Origin: Rutpela maculata
Lineage: Eukaryota; Arthropoda; Insecta; Coleoptera; Cerambycidae
Direction: 5' to 3'
NCBI GenBank assembly: GCA_936432065.2
Contig: OW386290.2
Span: forward strand, 131,486,677 to 131,550,676
DNA: 64,000 nucleotides
Position numbers and translations under genes: made by a program. Numbering within the stretch: position 1 is the stretch's first letter; every line of letters begins with the position of its first letter. Positions 55,590 to 64,000 of this stretch are shown here, piece after piece. The notes under the pieces are model-generated. The model saw nothing but the letters and a program-made list of their open reading frames with translations. It was not told where the DNA came from and searched no databases.

Positions 55590-56103
55590 AAATGGCAACA
55601 TTTTGGTTTTTTGTTTCTTGTGCCTGCATTGTTTCATTTTGAGCCTACTCTGGAACAGTACATTTAGATACATCGTGTCGATGCTATTTAGAATATGTCT
55701 GTCTAAACGGTGTGTAACCACCCTGTTACAGAAATTTAACCAGAAGGATCTTTATGTTTCCATGTTTTCATCTTAGGAACAGATTTTCCCTTTTCTGCCT
55801 TAAATGTGTCAAGACATATAAATGATTTCACAAGTTGAATTTTCAATACATTTCTTCTGTTTTGTGCATAAAGTGTATGTGTGTCTGTGTACTTATTGCT
55901 AATTGTGGGTAATTTTTGATAGGAGCGTATACTCGAGTCAAATAAAGTATTTTGGTTGCAATGTATTCAAGATACTGATATGTGCCTAAACAGACACAGT
56001 TCCTTTTGGAACTAGGTCTGTCAATTATGTTTTAATTGTCTTATTTATATTAACGTCCTGGCGAAGCTTAGCTAACACTACTCCACCATTTAACCAGGAT
56101 GGG

Positions 56104-56205
56104 GACATGTGATATGGTCACCCATCCAAGTGCCGGACTTGTCCGGCGTGCTTTAACTCTGCCGATCGAGGTCTCGCCACTGAAACCGGTAGTGTACCTC
56201 ACCTC
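56104..56205 (-). mobile_element. 5S rRNA-derived fragment
   Basis: The + strand reads GGTCACCCATCCAAGTGCC.., then TTTAACT..GCCGATCG, then GAAACCGGTAGTG. These are box C, box A and the 5' part of 5S rRNA in reverse order. The middle is diverged. It is a 5S pseudogene or the head of a 5S-class SINE, as at 444-540. Confidence 0.65.
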
Positions 56206-56976
56206 ACTATAATCTATGACATGTTTCATATGAGTAATATTTTAGAAACAATGTATACCAACATTAAACACAAGAGTTCAATTGCTTCCAATATCTAGGC
56301 ATATGTAAGTACATGGTGTATACCAATTCACAATTTTGAAACTCCCTGACTTCTGCAGGGCTTTTCAATAAAAGATCCTGAAAATTTTTCTGCTCAAAAT
56401 TGAAAATTGATAAGTGGGGCGCAAGATGCAGTTTTCTCTAACTAATTTTTATAACCCAAAAGCCAATTTCAACTTTTTAGATTTTATTAATAAAAAAATT
56501 AACAAAGTAAATTAAATTACTTACATAACAATAAAATATAAGAATGTTTAACAATAACAATATATATATAAAAAAAATTATCCTAGAAAATAAGACAATG
56601 ACTCATTAATGAGTCATGGAACGTCTTAAAGGAAAAATATTTTCATGAAATTTATTATATATATGTATTATATTTTATAATATTACTTTTATAAATCTTT
56701 GGAAAATAAAATATTTCATTACAAATCATAAACCTCCTTTGGTGTGGGTTCTATAGGATAAAATAATAAAAAAAATATTTACCAGGCGCCACTCTAAATC
56801 AATAAATAAATAAATTACACCTGATTCTCGTTTGAAAAACAATGGTGTTGAAAATAAAATAAACTTTCATCTTAAATGGCAACTGTGAAAATGATCTTTA
56901 TTTAAAATAATTATTAAATATAACGAACATAACCTAATTTCTGCTTCTACTTTGTAGCCAGCACTAATATGTTTAT
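56206..56976. other. intergenic, nothing recognised
   Basis: AT-rich, no gene or clear repeat structure seen. Confidence 0.4.
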
Positions 56977-57848
56977 AGCCCAGACGGCAGAGAACATTTT
57001 ATAGTGAAACCTACAAAAACTTGCAAAATGAATAATTTTTTTTTTAATGACAGTGAAAGTGTATAGAATAATATCCTGAAAAATTTACATTCTGCTCTGA
57101 TGCAGAACATAAAAAAAGTGAAAAAAAATTTTTTTCATCCATTTTTTCAAAATTTAGAAATTAAGTCAGAGTAGGAAAAAATGAAAAATACAGGTGGATA
57201 ACCAAGTGTTTCTGAAAAAAAAATGTCTTAATAAAATTTATCACTAAAGCCACGGTATTCCTGAAAAAAAAAATGGTGAAGTAACTTTGTCATTCTGCGT
57301 GGCCAAGCTCATGGTTAAATGCATATTATGGAACCTCTAAAAATTCTTAGCAGCTCTAATGAGTAAAATACAGCCTTTTCCTTTTTCTGATTACACATTT
57401 TTAACATTTTTCTTAGTGAATAGGAGGATAAATAGTGAGTATGGAGGGAAAATATATAATTATGAACACATACACAGACACCACACATAGCCGCTGAACC
57501 GCTCGCATAAATTTTTACGTGCCTTTACTGCATTGTATTTATTACAGGTACACCTATCCACGTTTCAGCCATATCCACTGGATTCCTTATAAATTTGTTA
57601 ATGTATTGGAAAAGTTCCAGAATTTATATTCAAAACAATCAATGATATTTTTATAGTTATAAGGATAAGATCGTGAAAATCGCAATTTCTTATCATGATC
57701 TGATTGATTATATTTTCGAAAAAAGCATACAAGTGAACGAATTTGTATTTGATCATTCGAAAAGTATACATTTTTTCCGAAATAGTGATATTTTACTCTT
57801 TCCAATGGGTCAAGTTCTTGGCAAGTTACAGTCTACAATATACCTATA

Positions 57849-60324
57849 CAGGGTGTCCCGTAAATAATGGATAATCCTGAAAATGGTAATAGGCCAGGCC
57901 ATAACCTATCAGAATATCACAACTTGACCTTATTGAAAACCCTACGGTTTTCGAGATATGGGCACTTTTTCGAAATTTTAAAAATTCCTGCTCTAGGATA
58001 TTATTTTGCTTGCCACTCCCACAAGGTAAGGATGTTTTCATTCTGTTTTTTGGTGAGTATTCTAGAACAGTTGTGCTATCAAACGTGTATAGGAGTTTTG
58101 AGATATCGACAACGGTGCTTTAAAAAAAAATGTATTTCTTAAATTTCGGTTCCACCAAGATTCTGTCTGCTGAATTTGACTTTTTATGGTGTAAAGAAAA
58201 GTGCCAAACAAAACTTGCCAATTATTTTAAAAAACTTGCTCACTTATTATTATGTTCTAAAATGTTTAAAAATTCAGATTCTTCCTGTTAGAAAAAAAGA
58301 TATAGCTGTTTGGATAGCGGAGGAGCTAAATTTATCGATTTAAAATTTTTAACAAGTAAGCCTTGTTTTTAATTGCATGTGACGCATGTCATTTTGTACG
58401 CGGTGTTATCGATTCAAACTTTGTTTTTGTCGATAATAACGAATTAGCATTTCTTTGGACTTATTGGAACTTGTTAAGAACAACAATGCCTCGTATACAG
58501 TATACACAACGTGAGTATGCTAATATGCATACTATTTACGGCGAATGTCTCGGCAACGCCAGTGCATCCGCTGTGCGTTATCAAGAAAGGTACCCGAACG
58601 CACGCCATCCTAACTATCGTGTATTTATTAGAGTGCATAACGCGTACTGGGGGAAGGATTTCTAGTCATCGTTGTATTGGTGGCGTCAGTGAAGGAAGAC
58701 CTCGTCAAGATTTCGACGACGAAGTGCTGAATGAAATTAACGATGATCCATCTACTACTGTGCGTACCATATCACGACGCACTGGCTTATCTAAAACAAG
58801 GTGCACGGAATTTTAAAACGATACCAACTCCATCCTTTCCATGTACAACGTGTGCAAACTCTACTACCCAGAGATTATCCCCTGAGAGTGGTATTTTGCC
58901 GGCGAATGCTACGGATGATACGAGAGGATCCAGATTATTTTAATAAAACTTTGTAGTCTGACGAATCATAGTAGAGCAGAATTTAAAGTAAATTTGGACA
59001 GGCATCCTAAATGGTCAAGTGGTAGGCTCATTCGAACTGCCACCAACATTAACGTCAGACAATTATTTGGAATTCCTTCAAATCGAACTACCGGTCTTAC
59101 TAGAAGACTTTCCTGACAATGTGGTTTCAATGTGGTTTCAGAATGACGGATGCCCTCCACATCATGGGAGAGAGGTGAGAGCATATCAAAATTTGAAATA
59201 TCCAGGAATATGGATCGTTCGCTTAGCTCCAATTCTGTGGCCACCCACTAGACCTAAATCCTTTAGATTTTTTTTTTTACTGGGGATGCATGAAGGAAAA
59301 GGTGTACTTCCAACCTGCTCAATCCTTGAATGAATTATATGAGCGCATCGGAGTAGCCGATGAAGAAATCAGCCGATCTGGATATTCACGCCATTTAAAA
59401 CGTTCCTTTATTAAAAGTTGCAGAGCCTGCATCAGGGCTAGAGGAGAGCAATTCGAACATTTATTATAGGTTGTTTGACTATTTCTTTTTAATAATATTT
59501 AATAAATGCAGGTGAAATTACTTTTCGTTTTATTTCGATCTTTCTTCGTCCTCTTACCTCAGAATTTTAAAACATTTTAAAATATATTCTCGATAACGCA
59601 CAGCGGATGCACTGGCGTTGCCTCGACATTCGCCGTAAATAGTATGCATTTAGCATACTCACGTTGTGTATACTGTATACGAGGCATTGTTGTTCTCAAC
59701 AAGTTCCAATAAGTCCAGAGAAACCCCAATTCGTTATTATCGACAAACAAAGTCTGAATCGGTAACACCAGATGTACAAAATGCCATACATCACATGCAA
59801 TTAAAAACGAGGCTTACTTGTTAAATATTTTAAAGTGATAAATTTAGCCCCTCCACTATTCAAACAGCTATATCTTTTTTTTCTAAGAAAAAGAATCAGA
59901 ATTTTTAAACATTTTAGAATATAATAATAAGTGGTCAAGTATTTAAGATAAGTGGCAAGTTTCGCTTGACACTTTTCTTTACACCATCAAAGGTCAAAGT
60001 CAGCAGACGGAATCTTGGTGGAACCGAAATTTGAGAAATACATTTTTTTTGAGAATACTGTCGTCGTTATCTAAAAACTCCTAAACACGTCTGATAGCAC
60101 AACTGTTCTAGAATACTCATCAAAGAAGAGAATGAAAAAATCCATACCTTGTGGCAGTGGCATGCAAAATACTATTCTAGAGTAGAAATTTTCGAAATTT
60201 CAAAAAAGTGCCCATATCTCGAAAACCGTAGTGTTTTCAATAAGGTCAAGTTGTGATATTTTGATAGGTTATTGCCTGGCCTATTACCATTTTCAATATT
60301 ATCCATTATTTACGGGACACCCTG
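57849..60324 (+). mobile_element. mariner-superfamily element with ~740-bp TIRs
   Basis: Begins CAGGGTGTCCCGTAAATAAT and ends in its inverse, flanked by TA. 57849-58588 and 59584-60324 are inverted copies over their whole length. The TIR runs past the transposase start codon, so the right end carries an inverted copy of its first 30 or so codons. Inserted into element A. Confidence 0.92.
58486..59469 (+). pseudogene. mariner/IS630-type transposase, broken
   Basis: ATG at 58486 opens MPRIQYTQREYANMHTIYGE..QERYPNARHPNYRVFIR, the N-terminal domain (DUF4817-like) common in insect mariner-type transposases. After a frameshift near 58650 comes the helix-turn-helix DDEVLNEINDDPSTTVRTIS..TGLSKT. Then a first Asp (SDES, followed by two stops), LEFLQIELPVLLED, MWFQNDGCPPHH (second Asp), a frameshift, LDLNPLDFF (third Asp region) and an intact C-terminus ending at TAG 59467-59469 (..RARGEQFEHLL). 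At least three lesions; not functional. Confidence 0.88.
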
Positions 60325-60330
60325 TATATA

Positions 60331-60545
60331 CCAGCACGGTAGCTCAATCGGTTAAGGCATATTGAGTGGCGAATACGCTGATCGACTCGCTACCGCGCTC
60401 TGGGTTCGACCCCCAGCCCCGGTATTGACAACACCGGTGGGTGTGGATGTATGTCTGCGTTTTTTCGAATGTGTAACCCCCTTCCGGACAGCCTTGGCTT
60501 TGGATTTGGGGGTTGTCTACTATCTGTGGTGTGTTTATGTGTTTA
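60331..60545 (+). mobile_element. tRNA-derived SINE
   Basis: A-box TAGCTCAATCGG (60340-60351) and B-box GGTTCGACCCC (60403-60413), spaced as in a tRNA with a long variable region, followed by an unrelated GT-rich body. It is flanked by TATAT-type repeats and lies directly next to the mariner's right end. Confidence 0.8.
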
Positions 60546-60726
60546 TGTTTGTATATTTATCAAGAAAATCATCAAGCAAGGAAATTAAAATTATTTGAGC
60601 TGTACTTTTTTGTGAATCCACGTTACTACAACTTAATAAACCATAATAATCATGAAGTATAGACACTTTTTAACAGTTCTCAATGAAGAAAGAATTTTTT
60701 TAAAGGGCTTTTATTTTTTTCTATAT

Positions 60727-61410
60727 TACTTCCACGTCCAGTGGAAGTATAGTAACGACAAAAAAAATTTTAAAAATTTTTATTGTCCAAATAGGCTTAA
60801 AATGTCGAGATTTTAAGTTTGAGCGAAAAAAAAATTTCTGTCTGTCTGTCTGTAACTTTTTTTTGTGCGCACGTTTACTCTGGAACCGTTTAAGATATTG
60901 ACTTGAAATTTGGTACACATATGTACTTTAACGAGATCTAGAACTAGATTATATTTTCATCTTGTTCGGTCGAAGGGTTGGGGGGTAAATTGGGGTAAAT
61001 TTGGGGTAAATAGGTCAATCAAGCAGGTAAGAGTCCATAAAATTGGTATTTAGTATATACAAGAGAAGCTAAGGTCTCAAAAAATTTTTGGCATTAGCCA
61101 CCCCCATTACCACCCCCACCCCCTTATTAAAGGGGATGAAAAAAAATTGTGATTTAGTGTATGTACAGGAACCAGAAACCTCAAAATATTTTTTTACTTC
61201 ATCCACCCCCCCACTATCACCCCTCTATCACCACCCCCCACCCCACTACCGATGTGGGGTATCGTTTTATGGGTTTTTGGGGTAGAGGATTTCAAATATT
61301 ATATTATTAAAGTTCCATAAACAATTATTTTCACATACAAAGTTTTTTCGTTGTGAGTGACTTGGATAGAGAATCTGGATGTGGAAGTAGTGATTCCTTG
61401 GGCAGCGGTT
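60727..61410 (-). mobile_element. element B, copy 4
   Basis: Inverse of copies 1-3, from ACTTCCACGTCCAGTGGAAG to ATTCCTTGGGCAGCGG. Copy 1 of element A reads GGGCTTTTATTTTTTCTATA then TTTTTTATTGCGACG through this point, which fixes both borders. The C-rich block (CCACCCCCATTACCACCCCC) is the complement of the G-rich block elsewhere. Confidence 0.88.
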
Positions 61411-61812
61411 TTTTTTTATTGCGACGATTGTGTTCGGGCGTGATATTATATATGTATATTTTTCCCATCCATCCTTTGCTTGTATTGTTTAAAACAAAAA
61501 AGCATCAGAAAGCTACAATTTCCATGTTTTAAATGAACCAACACTCATATAGATTCAACAAATAATTCTGATTTAGTGACATGTAATTCAGTGCGTCAGT
61601 GTCACAGTCAAGATCTATCCATCTTTATTTCTTATTTTTTCCTAGTTTGACTTAACCCATCTTGTACCATTGTTGCGTTGGTGCAACATAAAATATACAA
61701 TTTTTTTTTAAAAGGTGGATAGATATTTTATAAATGTTATACCATAGGATACTTAACCAAAAAAGGCAACTAAAATAAAATAGTTTTTTAAGTTTCCACA
61801 TCCCCTTTTTTA

Positions 61813-62345
61813 TAATAATAATAATAATAATAATACTTTATTAATCCAATTGATCACATAACATGATATAGGATAAGTCAACACTTTGCAGAGTATAAAT
61901 AGAAAATTACATGAAATCAGTTAATAAAAGGAATACATGAGTGTATATACGGTGAAACAAGATTATATATGCAATACTATATAAAATATCGCATCGTCAG
62001 TACTAGCATAAATATAACAGATATATACATATATATCAAATGTAAACATCAACAGTTAATACAAACGAACATACATAACACGGAATATCACAGGATGTCA
62101 TCAAAGTATTCAGACAGTGAATAATAACATTTATTACACAACATTATTTTAACAGAATTTTTAAATTTTTTGAGATCAAGTAATTTGTATGAATTTGGAA
62201 GTTTATTGTACACTTTTATTGCCAAATATTGTGGACTTTTTTCAAATAAAGATAACTAATGTTTTGGTATTTCGAGTGTTAATTCATTCCTAGTGTAATA
62301 TGAGTGATTAGCATTTAGTGAAGGTATAACGTGTAAATGACTTCG
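61813..62345 (-). pseudogene. LINE ORF2 C-terminus and 3' UTR
   Basis: The - strand shows SYYTRNELTLEIPKH, one stop, then SPQYLAIKVYNKLPNSYK and MLCNKCYYSLSEYFDDIL with a stop at 62088-62090. This is the usual C-terminal tail of Jockey/CR1-like ORF2. The 3' UTR ends AATAAAGTATTATTATTATT at 61813. It is 5'-truncated. Confidence 0.8.
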
Positions 62346-62705
62346 GGCATAGATTGCTAACTGTAGGATAAATATAATGGTAGCGTTAATATATTTAGTT
62401 GTTTAAATATATCTCTACAGCTTGCTCTTCTATTGGCTCCTATTATAAAACGTAATAATTAAGTCTTCTATGCGTTTTTTAAAATAAATTGTGACGTAAA
62501 ATATAAAAATTCTAAATTCATCGAAATCATTGACAAATGTGATTGTAGTTCAAGGTCTAGACAAAAAACATTCTAATGAAAGATATTTTCTATGGTAGAT
62601 TTCTACAAAGTGAAGTAATCAAAGTTTTCTTGGGGGCGTAACATTACTGTTGCGCAAGCACAACATTGGTAATATACGGTTACAGAATGATGCAGGCTGC
62701 ATTTG

Positions 62706-63043
62706 TCTGATAAGAGCCAACTTGATTCAACCGATTAATTTGCTAAATTGAGGCCAGTTTTTGACCTAATAAACATAACATTTAAGCAATTTAGCATATT
62801 TACACATCATTTGTCTATTGATGAACAGATGGTGCCATATTTTGGCAAACACTCGGCCAAAATGTTCATGAAGGGAAACGGGTGCGATTCGGTTTCAAAT
62901 TATGGTGTCGGGTTTCTAGTCACGGATATCTATACCATATAGTGGGAAATCACATAAGAAGAGAGAATTTGGTCTTGGTGGTGGTTACGAGTTTTTTGCA
63001 TGAACTTGGAAATCCAAACAACCACAAAGTGTATTTTGATAAC
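62706..63043 (+). pseudogene. piggyBac transposase fragment
   Basis: One frame reads DKSQLDSTD, a stop, FAKLRPVFDLINITFKQF, THHLSIDEQMVPYFGKHSAK (containing the second catalytic Asp) and MFMKGN. After a frameshift, VVTSFLHELGNPNNHKVYFDN. All are signature blocks of piggyBac (PGBD) transposases. The frame is cut right after FDN by the CCGG-rich element at 63044. No 13-bp piggyBac TIR is found nearby. Confidence 0.9.
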
Positions 63044-64000
63044 TAGGGATGGGACGGATATCCGGTCCGGCTACTGCATCCGGCCAATCCGGCTTCCAAA
63101 CCGGATATCCGGCTCCGGCCGGATATGAAAAAATATCCGGTCAACATCCGGCCAAATAAAAACTGTACAAAATGCATGAAACTTAAATGTTATTTATTAA
63201 TTGTCAATTATATATCAAAATAATTATAAAATTAACAGTGAACTAGAAACTACAATCAAAATAAATAACAAATATAAAAAAATAGGTCTTAAATTCTTCG
63301 CGAATACAATAGTGGTATGTATAGCTATTTTTCTCCATTTTATTGCTAATGACAAAAACAGCAACTACTAACGATCTCGAGAAATTACTTTTTAATTTGA
63401 TGTGTAATTACACAAAATGCATATGTAATTTCAAAACACAGATGCCGGTTGCTGGTTCTTCTGAGAATGAAGTTCCTTAGAAAATCATAATATTAATAAA
63501 TACAAAAACACCATAACTGGGGATAGAACCAAAAGTACACACATATATAAATATTTATTATTAATTACACAGGTCTACAAAAAAACCTATCATGCCTTAA
63601 GTATTTTTGTGTGCTGAATCCAAAAAAATTTTCTACCACGTAGATTTCGAGTAAACGTCAAAAATTGTCAAAAAAGCGTATTTTGACGATAAAAACCGGG
63701 ATTTACGCGTTAAAGTATTTTTGTGTGCTGAATCCGAATTTTCAATTTAAAAACTTATTTAACGCGTAAATCCCGGTTTTTATCGTCAAAATACGCTTTT
63801 TTGACAATTTTTGACGTTTACTCGAAAACTACGTGGTAGAAAATTTTTTTGGATTCAGCACACAAAAATACTTAAGGCATCATAGGTTTAGTCCTTGGAG
63901 CAGAATTTTTTTTTTTTTTTTGTAGACCTGTGTTATTAGTTCTGTTCTGGTGTACCATGAGCGTTTTGTGTAATTACAATTACTTCAGCAATGTGCAAGA
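63044..64000. mobile_element. left part of a hAT-like element with CCGGATATCCGG repeats
   Basis: Starts TAGGGATGGGACGG immediately after the piggyBac codons. 63055-63160 holds many GGATATCCGG, TCCGGC and CATCCGGCC words on both strands, which looks like a subterminal binding-site array. The right end would be outside the window. No ORF seen. Assignment to hAT rests on the TAGGGATG start only. Confidence 0.5.
63567..63933. mobile_element. palindromic MITE, 367 bp
   Basis: TIR ACACAGGTCTACAAAA is inverted at the right. Inner arms of about 120 bp are nearly perfect (AAGTATTTTTGTGTGCTGAA, TTTGACGATAAAAACCGGG, ACGCG) around a centre near 63735. The same AAGTATTTTTGTGTGCTGAA also occurs a second time near the centre. 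No ORF. Confidence 0.9.

Larger units (their letters stand above)
56977..61655. mobile_element. element A, copy 2, with three insertions
   Basis: Matches copy 1 (17657 on) from TTTATAGCCCAGACGGCAG through GCCGCTGAACCGCTCGCATAA to GTTACAGTCTACAATATA. It resumes at TATTTATCAAGAAAATCATC (60553) to CAGTGCGTCAGTGTCACAGTC, and ends near 61655 without the right TIR. It is interrupted by a mariner (57849-60324), a SINE (60331-60545) and element B (60727-61410). Confidence 0.85.

Overview
This window looks like repeat-swollen insect nuclear DNA. It is AT-rich and intron-split, with almost no long open frames. A beetle is my best guess, from the mix of long-TIR mariner, piggyBac, hAT, Jockey/CR1-type LINE and THAP remnants plus many foldback elements; that is inference, not proof. 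I can fully assemble only two host genes, and they are convergent. COASY (bifunctional coenzyme A synthase) is on the + strand in six exons from 1486 to 10820. NOC4L (Noc4, a nucleolar 40S-ribosome assembly factor of the CBF/Mak21 family) is on the - strand in four exons from 48721 down to 27981. All splice phases join, giving 515 and 496 residues. Nothing suggests the two genes work together: one finishes CoA synthesis and the other builds ribosomes. Their tail-to-tail spacing is about 17 kb.

Layout. 1-1485: intergenic, with a 5S-rRNA-like fragment and a THAP-type zinc-finger remnant. 1486-11033: COASY, with introns 3 and 4 filled by palindromic (foldback) elements, a tRNA-like foldback carrying three retroposons, and a hAT MITE. 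11034-27980: intergenic, with several foldback families, a 3.25-kb TIR element (17657-20911) split by a mariner-like MITE, and minus-strand LINE relics (ORF1 with PHD-like and CCHC fingers, and an RNase H). 27981-48721: NOC4L; its three large introns (7.8, 3.8 and 7.7 kb) hold a 1.56-kb tandem duplication, three TIR elements with 8-bp target duplications (two of them nested), LINE reverse-transcriptase relics and a multi-copy palindrome family. 48722-64000: intergenic, with a GGACGTCC-rich TIR element, foldback MITEs, a hAT element split by another element, a 5S-like fragment, a second copy of the 3.25-kb element holding a 2.5-kb mariner with about 740-bp TIRs, a tRNA-derived SINE and a MITE, then a LINE 3' end and a piggyBac relic cut by a CCGGATATCCGG-rich element.

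The most unusual material is structural: insertions nested within insertions, whose borders can be read to the base from intact copies elsewhere in the window. I see no bacterial-style operon, CRISPR array or defence system. All transposase and reverse-transcriptase reading frames I found are broken, so no element here looks able to mobilise itself.
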